A DNA stretch of 64,000 nucleotides from JAZPYZ01 sp045544455 (GCA_045544455.1 JAZPYZ010000010.1:94983-158982), one strand, 5' to 3'. Shown: positions 50,937 through 60,291, numbered from the stretch's first letter. The notes: generated by a model from the letters alone, not told the origin. Translations and numbers: made by a program.

Positions 50937-51987
50937 TTTGATTCTCCTTTTCTAATGCTTCAAACAATCCGTTGATATAGGCGGCACCGAGCGCTCGGTC
51001 AAACAGGCCGTAACCGGGTTTGCCGGTTTCGCCCCAGATCATACGGCCGTGATCCGGCCGGACGTATCCACAGTACCCTTCTTCCACCAACGCTTTGACA
51101 ATTTGGTGCATATCCAAACTACCACAAGTGGACAGATGGGCTCTTTCTTCAAACGAACCGTCTTCCATCAATTGAACGTTTCGAATGTGCATAAAAGCGA
51201 TACGGTCCATGGCGGCGTATTTTTTCACCATTTTGGGGATATCGTTTAATTTGGCGCATCCCAAACTGCCGGTACACAGGCACAGGCCGTTGTAAGGGCT
51301 GTCGACGATTTTTAAGAAGCGATCTAAATTTTGTTCGTTGGTGATAATACGCGGTAATCCGAAGATGGGGTAGGGCGGATCATCCGGATGGATTGCCATA
51401 CGAACGTCGCATTCTTCGGCGACCGGGATCACTTTTTTGAGGAAGGTTTCAAGGTTTTTCCAAAGACCTTCTTCACCGATCTCACCGTACGCGGCAATGA
51501 GTTCACGCACTTCTTCTTGGCTGTAACTGGAATCCCAACCCGGGAGATGGATATCGTCTTTCAACGGATCCAACCCTTTCATTTGTTCCCAGTACATGAC
51601 CAAACTGGTGGATCCATCGGGTGCTTGTTTGTCCAACTGGGTTCTGGTCCAGTCGAACACCGGCATAAAGTTATACGTTACACATTTCACACCGTATTTG
51701 GCACAACGACGGATGTTTTCGCAATAGACATCCAGCAGTTGGTCAACATTGCCGCGACCGAGTTTGATATCTTCGTGCACGGGAATCGATTCCACCACGT
51801 CAAACACCAAACCGTGATCTTCGCATTGTTGTTTCATGTTGGCCAAACTCTCTTCGGGCCAAACTTCGCCGGGTTTCACGTCGTAGACGGCCGATACGAT
51901 CGAACGCATACCGGGAATCTGCGAGATGTACTCGAGCGAAATGGGATCACTGTCTCCGTACCAACGGAACGAAAGTTTCATGTTCAT
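50929..51987 (-). CDS. uxuA: D-mannonate dehydratase
   Basis: A 352-residue TIM-barrel dehydratase giving 2-keto-3-deoxygluconate from D-mannonate. Characteristic segments include Phe-Arg-Trp-Tyr-Gly near the N-terminus, Tyr-Asn-Phe-Met-Pro-Val-Phe-Asp-Trp-Thr-Arg-Thr (about residue 103), His-Pro-Asp-Asp-Pro-Pro (about 205), Cys-x-Gly-Ser-Leu-Gly (about 243) and Arg-Pro-Asp-His-Gly-Arg (about 315). ATG 51987 has GGAGGA six bases before and overlaps the uxaC stop in ATGA; a second ATG two codons later is also possible. Confidence 0.94.
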   Translation of the reverse strand: MNMKLSFRWYGDSDPISLEYISQIPGMRSIVSAVYDVKPGEVWPEESLANMKQQCEDHGLVFDVVESIPVHEDIKLGRGNVDQLLDVYCENIRRCAKYGVKCVTYNFMPVFDWTRTQLDKQAPDGSTSLVMYWEQMKGLDPLKDDIHLPGWDSSYSQEEVRELIAAYGEIGEEGLWKNLETFLKKVIPVAEECDVRMAIHPDDPPYPIFGLPRIITNEQNLDRFLKIVDSPYNGLCLCTGSLGCAKLNDIPKMVKKYAAMDRIAFMHIRNVQLMEDGSFEERAHLSTCGSLDMHQIVKALVEEGYCGYVRPDHGRMIWGETGKPGYGLFDRALGAAYINGLFEALEKENQNG

Positions 51988-53396
51988 GCGTGCTCCTCCA
52001 AACCGAAATAGTTTTTCGCGTTTTGATAACAAATGCCTTTAATGATCTGTTCCAGATCTTGATCACTGTTCGGATACTCGCCGTTTTCTACCCACGTGCC
52101 AACCAAATCACACAGAATGCGGCGGAAATATTCATGGCGCGTGTAAGATAAGAAACTGCGCGAATCGGTAAGCATACCGATAAAGTTGCCAAGCAAACTC
52201 AGATTCGCTAAACTGATAAGTTGTTCTTGCATGCCGGTTTTGTTGTCGTTAAACCACCAGGCACTACCGTGTTGGAGTTTGCCGGCGATTTCGGTTCCTT
52301 GGAACGCGCCGATCATGGTATCGATCGTGGCGTTATCCGTCGCATCTAAACTGTAGATGACCGTTTTGGGAAGTTGGTCATGATTATAAAGCTCGTCCAA
52401 CAATCCTGATAAAGCCGCGCCGGATGCTGCCGGGCCGATACAGTCGAACCCTTTGTCCGGTCCGAGTGCGCGGAACATTTTGGTGTTGGGATTTCTTAAA
52501 CAGTTGTAATGCAGTTGCATAACCCAACCCTTCTCGGCATATTGTTGCGCACAAAACACCAACAACTCGGTTTTAAAAGCGTCGGCTTCCTCTGTCGAGA
52601 TCGCCTTGCCGCACAAGCCTTTCTTAAAGATTTTTTCGACTTGTTTGATCGGCATGCGCCGGTACACCATATAATCGAGTCCGTGATCGCTGGCTTTACA
52701 TCCGCTGTTATCGAAATGATCAATCCGGCGCTTCAACGCTACTTTCAGCGTGTCGAGTGTGGTAATCGGCAAATCGGCCGCACGGGACAGATCTTGGATA
52801 TACGCACGCCAATCCGGTTTTTCGATGTTCAGCGCTTTATCCGGGCGGAAGGTGGGGGCGACCGTCACCTTGAAGGTATCGTCGGCTTGGATCTTTTGAT
52901 GCCATTCGAGCGAGTCGATCGGATCATCGGTGGTGCCGATAAACGCGACGTTGCTTTGCTCAATAATACCGCGCACACTCATCGACGGATCTTGCAGTTT
53001 TTCTTCGGCTAAACGCCATACCGTTTCGGCCGTATCGCCGTTAAGTACCCCGTCAAACCCGAAATAGTTTTTCAGTTCCAGATGACACCAATGATACATC
53101 GGGTTACCAATGGCTTTCGGTAACGCTTCGGCGAATTTTTGAAATTTCTCCCGTTCGGGTGCGTTGCCGGTGATGTAATATTCATCTACGCCGTTTGAAC
53201 GCATGATACGCCATTTGTAATGATCACCGGACAACCACACTTCGTACAGGTTTTTAAAATGCTTGTTTTCAAAAATCTCCTGCGGACTCACGTGGCAGTG
53301 GTAGTCGATGATCGGCATGTCGGCCGCATAATCGGCGTATAAACGCTTAGCGGTCGGTGTCGTTAATAAAAACTCTTCCGTTAAAAAGGTCGGCAT
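51984..53396 (-). CDS. uxaC: Glucuronate (uronate) isomerase
   Basis: A 470-residue amidohydrolase-fold isomerase converting D-glucuronate to D-fructuronate. The metal motif Asp-Tyr-His-Cys-His is near residue 28, with the family segment Asp-His-Tyr-Lys-Trp-Arg-Met/Ile-Met-Arg near 55, and Arg-Ser-Phe-Leu-Ser-Tyr-x-Arg-His-Glu-Tyr-Phe-Arg-Arg near 415. ATG 53396 is used because AAGGAG precedes it. It lies 20 bases after the AraC regulator stop, so regulator and enzymes are probably one transcript. Confidence 0.95.
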   Translation of the reverse strand: MPTFLTEEFLLTTPTAKRLYADYAADMPIIDYHCHVSPQEIFENKHFKNLYEVWLSGDHYKWRIMRSNGVDEYYITGNAPEREKFQKFAEALPKAIGNPMYHWCHLELKNYFGFDGVLNGDTAETVWRLAEEKLQDPSMSVRGIIEQSNVAFIGTTDDPIDSLEWHQKIQADDTFKVTVAPTFRPDKALNIEKPDWRAYIQDLSRAADLPITTLDTLKVALKRRIDHFDNSGCKASDHGLDYMVYRRMPIKQVEKIFKKGLCGKAISTEEADAFKTELLVFCAQQYAEKGWVMQLHYNCLRNPNTKMFRALGPDKGFDCIGPAASGAALSGLLDELYNHDQLPKTVIYSLDATDNATIDTMIGAFQGTEIAGKLQHGSAWWFNDNKTGMQEQLISLANLSLLGNFIGMLTDSRSFLSYTRHEYFRRILCDLVGTWVENGEYPNSDQDLEQIIKGICYQNAKNYFGLEEHA

Positions 53397-53416
53397 ACGT
53401 TTTTCTCCTTTATCTG

Positions 53417-54646
53417 TCAAAATGAGGCTTGTCTAATGGATTCGCGATATTCTTTCGGGGTTTTCCCGGTTTGTTTTTTAAACAATTTTGAAAAATATTG
53501 TACGTCCATGATGCCGCAATGCAACGCCACTGTTTGGATCTGCAGATGGGTATTGGCTAACAGATGTGCCGCGTGCTTAATCCGCTTTTCACGGATATAT
53601 TCGGTCACGGTTTTCCCGGTTTCTTTTTTAAAGATCGCCGATAGATAGCCGGCGCTGATGTTTTGATTTTCTGCCAGAGAACTCAGGGTTAAATTGGCAG
53701 ACAAATCCGCATCGATCAACACGAGCGCTTTTTGAACCACCGGTGAATAATTTTTCATCGATTGTTGCCGCACCAGCCGGCAGTAGGTACGAAATATCTC
53801 GCGCATGAGGTTGAGGCCTTCTGCAATCGGTGCCAGTTGCTCGATTTTGACGGCAAACGCCGAGGAAACGCGGTCAAGATGAATCGGGTGAACACCACCG
53901 CTTTCGGCAGCTTTGCGTAATAACGTGTTGGTGATAATGCAATAGTTTTTCATATTGCGTAGCGGATCGGCCGTTCGCTTTTCAAATACTTGATCCGAAA
54001 ACCCGGAAAACAACAGGTCGGCTTTATGCGATTGGCCGAGTGCGACGGCTTGCATCAACGCGTTTTCATAATCGTATCGTTTCTCCAACCGTTTCATACT
54101 CACCAACACATCGTCGGGATCGTTGTTTTCGGTGGGCAAGGGGATAGCCAGGTTAATCGATTGCCAATCTTGTTCCGTGTCAGATACGGTATAATCGGTA
54201 CCCCAAATGTGTTCGCAAAAGGTGTCCAACAATATAAACAGATGGCTGTTTTCCGGAATAATGGGTATGTTTTCGTAATATTCGTTAAGGAATTTTTGGT
54301 TTTTCGGCGATATGCCGCTTTGCTCGCCGATCTCCATAATTTGCCGCGCGGTCAACGTGGCATGGGCATATGGTCCAATCAACAACATGGTCGGGTTGGA
54401 GTCGGGGAGCAGTAGGTACATATATCGCAATTTAAAGGTATCGACCGATTTATATACCGTGCGGGGGGCCAGATCGCCCATTATCCGACCGATCGGCATA
54501 TTGGTCGATACCAAACGTTCAAACAACGGGGCAAATCCGTCATCAACCATATGACTAACCGGTTCGTTCGGTGTAACGAGTTTCGCTTGTATCCGACATT
54601 TTCGGAATGTTTCGCACAAAAAACGCAACTCGTTTTCGCAACCCAT
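53417..54646 (-). CDS. AraC-family regulator of the uronate operon
   Basis: A 409-residue regulator. About 300 N-terminal residues form a large sensor region without a cupin pattern I can name; the C-terminus (about 305-405) holds the AraC double HTH, ending in Tyr-Phe-Ser-Lys-Leu-Phe-Lys-Lys-Gln-Thr-Gly-Lys-Thr-Pro. AGGAGG precedes ATG 54646. It is the first gene of the uronate operon and is divergent from the glucuronide symporter, so it probably controls both. Confidence 0.9.
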   Translation of the reverse strand: MGCENELRFLCETFRKCRIQAKLVTPNEPVSHMVDDGFAPLFERLVSTNMPIGRIMGDLAPRTVYKSVDTFKLRYMYLLLPDSNPTMLLIGPYAHATLTARQIMEIGEQSGISPKNQKFLNEYYENIPIIPENSHLFILLDTFCEHIWGTDYTVSDTEQDWQSINLAIPLPTENNDPDDVLVSMKRLEKRYDYENALMQAVALGQSHKADLLFSGFSDQVFEKRTADPLRNMKNYCIITNTLLRKAAESGGVHPIHLDRVSSAFAVKIEQLAPIAEGLNLMREIFRTYCRLVRQQSMKNYSPVVQKALVLIDADLSANLTLSSLAENQNISAGYLSAIFKKETGKTVTEYIREKRIKHAAHLLANTHLQIQTVALHCGIMDVQYFSKLFKKQTGKTPKEYRESIRQASF

Positions 54647-54903
54647 GCCGAGATCCTCCTAATTGTGTGGAAAAATTATACAAATTTCCCCAACTGTTTT
54701 TCTTAGTATACCATTATTTTTGTGTAATTACAACATCTGTTTTGTCGATATAATGAAAAAAGTACAAAAACACTCGAAGAAATTACTTGCAATGTCACAG
54801 CAAATTTCGTATACTAAAATTAGCGATTTTCTGACGAATGTCTTTTGCGAAAGACAGACTATTCTGGCACACAAACAAAATCATTCGGAAAGAGGAAAGT
54901 ATC

Positions 54904-56343
54904 ATGAAAAAACAACCCAAATTGGATGCCAACGGCAAACGCAAGTTTGGCATTCGCGACAGCATTGCGTATGCGGCCGGTGATCTCGGTTGCAACATGA
55001 GCTTTGCGTTGAAAGGTACCATGTCCATCTTCTGGACCCAATTTATGGGCATGGATCTTTGGTATGCGCTTCTGCTCATCGTGGTTCAAGTATGGGATGC
55101 CATCAACGATCCGTTGATCGGTTCCATCATCGACGCAGACAAACGCACCTATAAACGCAACAAGTTTTTGACGTACATCTGGGCCGGTTCGATTGGTTTG
55201 ATTATCGGCGGCGCTTGTTGCTTCCTGCCGTTCCCGACCGCGCCGACTTGGGCGAAGTTCATCATTTTCATCGCCGGTTACGTTGTGTGGGATGCGTTCT
55301 ATACCGTGGCAAACGTTCCTTACGGCTCGCTTCTGTCGTTGATTTCCAACGACGTAAAAGACCGTGCATCGCTGTCGGCATGGCGTTCGATCGGTTCGAT
55401 CTTCGGTAATATGTTGCCGATGGTCATTCTGCCCTTTATCATCTATGATAAAAACAATAACCTGATTGGTGAACGCGTGTTTATTGCGGCGCTCATCATG
55501 GGTGTTCTGGGATTCATCTGCTTCCAATTTATGATCCGCAACACCGAAATTCGCGTGGAAACGGCCGATGTTGCCGTTGGCGAAGAAATGCCCAAATTCA
55601 ACGTTTTCAAAGCGTTTGGAAACTTTATGAAAAACCGTCCTGCGGTCGGCGCGACCTTGGCGGCAATGGGTATGTTCATTGGTATGCAGGGCGCAACCAC
55701 GGCGGTAACCGTTATCTTCCAATCCTACTTTAAAAACGTTCAGATCTCGGGTATTGTGCAACTTTTTGCGATGATCCCGATTGTGGTTTTCACCCCGCTT
55801 GCCCGTAATGCGGTTGCCAAATTCGGCAAAAAAGAACTCGCTACCTTTGGTTCGATCGTATCGATCATTGCTGGTCTTGGCTTGTTCATCATTACGCCCG
55901 ACAACACCGGGTTGGACCTGACTATTTACATCATTTGCCAACTGTTCTATTCGCTCGGCCTCGGCATTTATTCCACCGTTTCTTGGGCGATGATGGGCGA
56001 TGCCATCGACTACAACGAATGGAAATTCGGTGTCCGTGAAGAAGGTACCGTTTACTCCCTGCACTCCTTCTTCCGTAAACTGGCGCAAGGCATTGGTCCT
56101 TCGCTCGTATTGATCATTATGGTGGCGTTCGGATATGTCGGTGCCAACGAAGGTAACCAACTGTGGGAAGTTGCCGTCAATATGCGGTATATCGTAGCGG
56201 CGACCTTCCTGTTCTCGGCTATTCTGCAGTTCATTGGTCTCGGTTTGGTTTACAACCTCGATAAAAAGGCCCTTGCTCAGATGAACGCCGATCTCGGTCG
56301 TGTGCCTGCGGACGAAGCTGTCCCCGAAACCGTCGAAATGTAA
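54904..56343 (+). CDS. GPH-family glucuronide:cation symporter
   Basis: A 479-residue membrane protein with about 12 helices. The GPH hallmarks are an N-terminal Gly-Ile-Arg-Asp-Ser-Ile-Ala-Tyr-Ala-Ala-Gly-Asp-Leu-Gly and the loop Trp-Asp-Ala-Ile-Asn-Asp-Pro-Leu-Ile-Gly (about residues 64-73), then Arg-Lys-Leu-Ala-Gln-Gly-Ile-Gly-Pro-Ser (about 391). ATG 54904 is chosen (GGAAAG before it); an earlier ATG at 54838 adds no membrane segment. Position between the uronate regulator and the GH2 gene implies beta-glucuronide or similar disaccharide import. Confidence 0.88.
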   Translation: MKKQPKLDANGKRKFGIRDSIAYAAGDLGCNMSFALKGTMSIFWTQFMGMDLWYALLLIVVQVWDAINDPLIGSIIDADKRTYKRNKFLTYIWAGSIGLIIGGACCFLPFPTAPTWAKFIIFIAGYVVWDAFYTVANVPYGSLLSLISNDVKDRASLSAWRSIGSIFGNMLPMVILPFIIYDKNNNLIGERVFIAALIMGVLGFICFQFMIRNTEIRVETADVAVGEEMPKFNVFKAFGNFMKNRPAVGATLAAMGMFIGMQGATTAVTVIFQSYFKNVQISGIVQLFAMIPIVVFTPLARNAVAKFGKKELATFGSIVSIIAGLGLFIITPDNTGLDLTIYIICQLFYSLGLGIYSTVSWAMMGDAIDYNEWKFGVREEGTVYSLHSFFRKLAQGIGPSLVLIIMVAFGYVGANEGNQLWEVAVNMRYIVAATFLFSAILQFIGLGLVYNLDKKALAQMNADLGRVPADEAVPETVEM

Positions 56344-56356
56344 TCTTGTTTGACTG

Positions 56357-56390
56357 ACAGGCGTCCGACTTCTTGTCGGACGCCTGTTTG
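56357..56390 (+). terminator. Hairpin after the symporter gene
   Basis: ACAGGCGTCCGAC and complement around five bases, then TTTG. Only a short T run, so termination may be partial and allow expression of the GH2 gene from the same promoter. Confidence 0.75.
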
Positions 56391-56468
56391 AAAGATTTCC
56401 AACCGTAGCGCGGCGTTTGCATTTACGTGATGCGGTTGTGGTTATCGAATTCTAAATAGGAGGAACTT

Positions 56469-58733
56469 ATGAGAAACATCGTAAATTTAAACGCCAAGTG
56501 GGCGTTTACCAAATTGGCCGATGCTGTGCCGACCGAAATCTCTACCAAATGGGATTTCGTCAATCTTCCGCATTCCTGGAACGCGATTGACGGTCAAGAC
56601 GGAGATAACGACTATTTCCGCGGTACCGCTTATTATGCTAAGAGCATCAACAAAATGGATCTTCCGGAAGCGGATCAGTATTATCTGGAACTGCAAGGGG
56701 CCAACTCGTCTGCGGATGTGTATATCAACGGCAAACATCTTGCGCATCACGACGGTGGGTATTCCACCTGGCGTGTTAACGTTACCGATGCGCTTGAGGC
56801 AATCAATCTGGTGGTTGTGGCGGTGGATAATACGGCGAACGAAACGGTGTATCCCCAAACCGCAGACTTTACCTTCTATGGCGGTTTATATCGGGATGTT
56901 AACTTGATTGCCGTAAACGAATCCCACTTTGATCTCGACTATTATGGTGGACCGGGCCTGAAAATCACCCCCACCGTAAACGGCACGTCTGCCAATGTCG
57001 AAATCGAAGCCTATGTGACCAATGGCAAAATCGGTCAAGATCTGCATTATGTAATCGAAGATAAAGAAGGGAACGTGGTCGCCGAAACTACCACGAACGA
57101 CACGAAAGTGGTGTTAAACATCGATGCGGTCACCTTGTGGCACGGCCGTCGTAACCCCTATTTGTATACCGCGAAAGTCGAATTGGTCGAAAACGGCACG
57201 ATACTGGACAACGTTTCGTCTCGTTTTGGGTGCCGCACCTTTAAAATTGATCCCGATAACGGATTTATTCTCAATGGGGAAGAATATCCGCTGCGTGGCG
57301 TATCGCGTCACCAGGACCGTTGGCAAAAAGGTAATGCGTTGTCCCATGACGATCATAAAGAAGATATCGAACTGATCTATGAAATGGGCGCAACGACCAT
57401 TCGCTTGGCGCACTATCAACACGATCAATATTTCTATGATCTGTGTGACGAGTACGGCTTGGTCATTTGGGCGGAGATTCCGTATATCTCTCGTCATATG
57501 TCCGGTGGCCGCGAAAACACCGTTTCGCAGATGAAAGAATTGGTAATCCAAAACTATAACCACCCGTCGATCGTGGTGTGGGGGTTGTCTAACGAGATTA
57601 CCATCGGTGGTTCAGATGATGATCTGCTTGAAAACCATCGCATTCTGAACGACCTGTGTCACGAACTGGACAAAACCCGTTTGACCACCATCGCGGCGGT
57701 TTCGATGTGTAAAATGGATGATCCGTATTTGCAGATTCCGGACGTGGTTTCGTACAATCACTATTTCGGTTGGTACGGCGGTGAGACCGAAATGAACGGC
57801 CCGTGGTTCGATAAGTTCCATGCCATGCATCCCACCATTCCGATCGGCTGTTCGGAATACGGTTGTGAAGCGCTGAACTGGCACACCTCCAACCCATTGC
57901 AGGGCGACTATACCGAAGAATATCAAGCCTACTATCATGAAGAACTTATCAAACAGTTCTTCTCTCGCAAATATATGTGGGCCACTCACGTGTGGAACAT
58001 GTTCGATTTTGGCGCCGATGCGCGTAACGAAGGCGGCGAAAACGGTCAAAACCATAAGGGCTTGATCACCTTCGATCGCAAGTATAAGAAAGATTCTTTC
58101 TACGCGTACAAAGCGTGGTTGTCGGACGATCCGTTTGTGCATTTGTGCGGCAAACGGTATGTCGACCGCGTGGAAGACGTGACGAAAGTGACCGTGTATT
58201 CCAACCTGCCGGAAGTGGAATTGTTTGCCAACGGTGTTTCGCTTGGTAAAAAAGCGGCTGCAGATCATTTCTTCTATTTCGATGTGCCGAACGCTGGCGA
58301 AACCAAATTGGTGGCCGTGGCCGGCGATTATCAGGACGAAAGCGTCATCCGCAAAGTGGATGTGTTCAACGAAGCATACCGTCTGCAAGAAAAAGGTGCG
58401 ATCCTCAACTGGTTCGATATCGATGCGCCTGAAGGGTATCTGTCGCTGAACGATAAGATGAGTGACGTTATCTCCACGGTGCAAGGTAAACTGATCTTCA
58501 TGGGTCTGGTCGGTAAAATGATGGGCGGTAAAAAAGGCAAAAATGGCGAAGCACCCAAGATGGAAGCGATGGGTTTCGAGATCAACGCCGAAATGATGAG
58601 CATGATGGGCGGCTTTACGGTGCTGCGTCTGTTCACGTTGATGGGCGGCATGATGGATGTCAAGTTCACCAAAGAGCAACTGCTTGAGCTGAACGCTAAA
58701 CTCAACAAGATTAAACGCCCGAAAAAGAAATAA
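56469..58733 (+). CDS. GH2 glycosidase, probable beta-glucuronidase
   Basis: A 754-residue cytosolic GH2 enzyme with sugar-binding (residues 15-165), immunoglobulin-like (about 170-260) and TIM-barrel (about 265-560) domains. Acid/base Glu is in Trp-Gly-Leu-Ser-Asn-Glu (about 378) and the nucleophile Glu in Cys-Ser-Glu-Tyr-Gly (about 462). An Asn-His-Lys-Gly motif near 525 matches the Asn-x-Lys carboxylate-contact motif of beta-glucuronidases, although some beta-galactosidases have a similar sequence. The C-terminal 110 residues are unusually Met-rich (about 675-725) and end in a Lys-rich helix. AGGAGG precedes ATG 56469. Context with uronate catabolism favours glucuronidase. Confidence 0.82.
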   Translation: MRNIVNLNAKWAFTKLADAVPTEISTKWDFVNLPHSWNAIDGQDGDNDYFRGTAYYAKSINKMDLPEADQYYLELQGANSSADVYINGKHLAHHDGGYSTWRVNVTDALEAINLVVVAVDNTANETVYPQTADFTFYGGLYRDVNLIAVNESHFDLDYYGGPGLKITPTVNGTSANVEIEAYVTNGKIGQDLHYVIEDKEGNVVAETTTNDTKVVLNIDAVTLWHGRRNPYLYTAKVELVENGTILDNVSSRFGCRTFKIDPDNGFILNGEEYPLRGVSRHQDRWQKGNALSHDDHKEDIELIYEMGATTIRLAHYQHDQYFYDLCDEYGLVIWAEIPYISRHMSGGRENTVSQMKELVIQNYNHPSIVVWGLSNEITIGGSDDDLLENHRILNDLCHELDKTRLTTIAAVSMCKMDDPYLQIPDVVSYNHYFGWYGGETEMNGPWFDKFHAMHPTIPIGCSEYGCEALNWHTSNPLQGDYTEEYQAYYHEELIKQFFSRKYMWATHVWNMFDFGADARNEGGENGQNHKGLITFDRKYKKDSFYAYKAWLSDDPFVHLCGKRYVDRVEDVTKVTVYSNLPEVELFANGVSLGKKAAADHFFYFDVPNAGETKLVAVAGDYQDESVIRKVDVFNEAYRLQEKGAILNWFDIDAPEGYLSLNDKMSDVISTVQGKLIFMGLVGKMMGGKKGKNGEAPKMEAMGFEINAEMMSMMGGFTVLRLFTLMGGMMDVKFTKEQLLELNAKLNKIKRPKKK

Positions 58734-58737
58734 ATCA

Positions 58738-58772
58738 AAAAAACACCCCCTCTTTTGAGGGGGCGTTTTTTG
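58738..58772 (+). terminator. Terminator of the GH2 gene
   Basis: AACACCCCCTC and complement (one mismatch) around a TTTT loop, followed by TTTTTTG, right after the GH2 stop. Confidence 0.9.
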
Positions 58773-58862
58773 TTTGTGGCTATGGCGAAATAAGCGCGGT
58801 ATCCGATGATGGGAACGGGAGCAAATAGGGCGATGCGAAAGTAAAACAAGCACAAATGAAAG

Positions 58863-58891
58863 ATGCTCAGGAATCAACGATTCCTGAGCAT
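58863..58891 (-). terminator. Hairpin downstream of the tRNA 3' end
   Basis: A perfect 13-bp stem (58863-58875 with 58879-58891) just past the CCA of the tRNA fragment on the minus strand; presumably the terminator of the original tRNA gene. Confidence 0.7.
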
Positions 58892-58894
58892 TGT

Positions 58895-58922
58895 TGGTGC
58901 GGGTGGCAGGGATCGAACCTGC
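58895..58922 (-). other. Orphan tRNA 3' end (T-arm, acceptor strand and CCA)
   Basis: On the minus strand this reads GCAGG-TTCGATC-CCTGC (a perfect T-arm), then CACCCGC, A and CCA. No matching GCGGGTG 5' acceptor strand, D-arm or clear anticodon arm is found upstream. Such isolated tRNA 3' ends are typical scars or attachment sites of integrated elements; the AT-rich genes that begin about 300 bases further right may be the inserted DNA. Confidence 0.65.
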
Positions 58923-59178
58923 GGCCATGGTCCCAAAGAAGTCTAGAGTACCTGTTTCCGCTCGTTTCTAACCGTTTCCGCCCCTTTCCGCTCGGAAACA
59001 GATGCTTTCCGGCACTCTTACCTCCACTGTTTCCGTGTACTCCGTGCGTGGATGTGGGATAAACTGTGGTCAAAAAGATACTCCCCGAATACGGTATCTG
59101 CCGTACTCAGGGAGTTTTTTGTCGTCTGTATGGTAACTCTACCCGCCCTAAAAGTCAAGGCCTTTCGCAAAACAAATT
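58923..59178. other. Gap without a recognisable gene
   Basis: Between the tRNA end and the first promoter cassette. It holds several CGGAAA-type short repeats (about 58958-59000) and a hairpin-like CTCCCCGAATACGG/CCGTACTCAGGGAG pair (about 59081-59117, followed by TTTTTT) that could be a terminator. Frames here that run into the tRNA fragment look spurious. Confidence 0.5.
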
Positions 59179-59236
59179 TTGCCCCGCAGTAGACAAAGAA
59201 AAAGGGATTGAGAAAAAGCTGGAAAGATGGTATAAT
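59179..59236 (+). repeat. Promoter cassette, copy 1
   Basis: A 58-base segment nearly identical to 60196-60253. It contains TTGAGA (59208-59213), a 17-base spacer and TATAAT (59231-59236), and drives the ankyrin-like gene at 59268. Confidence 0.8.
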
Positions 59237-59267
59237 AGTTGCATTAAAATGTATGGGAGGTGTAAAA

Positions 59268-60080
59268 ATGAGTGAACACAAATATATTAACGATTATGAG
59301 CGAGAAGAAACACAAAAATATGAGGGCACATATACTCCCAACGAAATCGAACTAAACAAAAAACTGTTTAATGCATGTGCGAAAGAACATATTGATTTTG
59401 CCGTAGTTGAAGAATTGTTGAAGCAAGGCGCAGACCCCTTGGGCGGTACAGAATTATACGGGTGGTCTTTGCTCGATCACATCTATGGCGACGTTGTTGG
59501 TGGCTCGCAAGATTTTGACAGTGTGGAATTACCGCAATTGACAGAGTTGTTTTTGAAATACGGAATGGATGTAGATAATCCAAAAGTTCCGTACGATGGT
59601 TCAAACAGCATAAATCCGTTGTGGGAATTTGCATTTGTCACTAATGAAAATGCTATTTCTGCCCTGAAAATGCTTTTAGATCACGGACTTTCCGCTGACA
59701 GTTTCGCGGAATTTTGGGATCACTCAATGACGGATTTCTTCCATATCGAATGTGGTGATCCTGAAAATGATGAGTTCTGGAATTATGAATGTACATGGAC
59801 ATTTAAAATGCTACTTTTGGGCGCCTCTTACGATCATATTTTAGAGAACGACGAAGGACTTCGAGAGTTTATCTGTTGTGATTTTAATACCTACGATGTT
59901 CACAACTTCCGTAATTGGGATAGATATGAGTACCGTTTTGACACCTCGCATTGTGATAAAAGTCCGGAACTGTACAAATCGATTGTTTATATATACGAAA
60001 AAGAAACCGGTGCTGAGGTATGGAAAATCGGTGTCGGCGTAGTGGGAAGACAATTGTTGGCGGATATGCTTGACAAATAA
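59268..60080 (+). CDS. Ankyrin-like repeat protein
   Basis: A 270-residue acidic cytosolic protein. Several helical hairpins resemble ankyrin units: Val-Val-Glu-Glu-Leu-Leu-Lys-Gln-Gly-Ala-Asp-Pro (about residues 46-57), Leu-Phe-Leu-Lys-Tyr-Gly-Met-Asp-Val-Asp (about 92-101), Met-Leu-Leu-Asp-His-Gly-Leu-Ser (about 135-142) and Leu-Leu-Gly-Ala-Ser (about 182). Interaction module of unknown partner. ATG 59268 follows GGGAGGTG; earlier codons lie inside the promoter segment. Confidence 0.65.
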   Translation: MSEHKYINDYEREETQKYEGTYTPNEIELNKKLFNACAKEHIDFAVVEELLKQGADPLGGTELYGWSLLDHIYGDVVGGSQDFDSVELPQLTELFLKYGMDVDNPKVPYDGSNSINPLWEFAFVTNENAISALKMLLDHGLSADSFAEFWDHSMTDFFHIECGDPENDEFWNYECTWTFKMLLLGASYDHILENDEGLREFICCDFNTYDVHNFRNWDRYEYRFDTSHCDKSPELYKSIVYIYEKETGAEVWKIGVGVVGRQLLADMLDK

Positions 60081-60110
60081 ACAAAATAAGAATAATGTAA
60101 GTATTTATTA

Positions 60111-60147
60111 AAAGCCGATGTGGAACCATGCGATTTCGCATCGGCTT
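60111..60147 (+). terminator. Terminator after ankyrin-like gene
   Basis: AAAGCCGATG and CATCGGCTTT with internal mismatches, 30 bases after the stop. Confidence 0.75.
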
Positions 60148-60195
60148 TATCATATCCAAATGTGCCAATGAATGTGCTCATTTGGATATCAATCA

Positions 60196-60253
60196 TTGCC
60201 CTGCAGTAGACAAAGAAAAAGGGATTGAGAAAAGGCGCGAAAAATGATATAAT
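60196..60253 (+). repeat. Promoter cassette, copy 2
   Basis: Second copy of the 59179-59236 segment: TTGAGA (60225-60230), 17-base spacer, TATAAT (60248-60253). Serves the TSUP permease gene at 60292. The bases between the -35 and -10 are the most diverged. Confidence 0.8.
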
Positions 60254-60291
60254 AACCTCAACGATAAATAAGAAGTTAACGGTGATATAGT

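Noticed and set aside
54859..56160. 433-codon antisense frame over the glucuronide symporter
   Set aside because: Arg/His/Asp-rich composition typical of reverse-complement shadows; the plus strand has an unmistakable GPH transporter.
57612..58928. 438-codon antisense frame over the GH2 gene
   Set aside because: Shadow of the GH2 coding sequence; no start signals and no domain.
58895..58985. A complete tRNA gene
   Set aside because: The T-arm and acceptor 3' strand are perfect, but no 5' acceptor strand, D-arm or anticodon stem can be folded from the adjoining sequence.
58856..59062. Short frames across the tRNA fragment
   Set aside because: They start with tRNA-derived sequence (Cys-Trp-Cys-Gly-Trp-Gln-Gly-Ser), a well-known artefact of translating tRNA genes.
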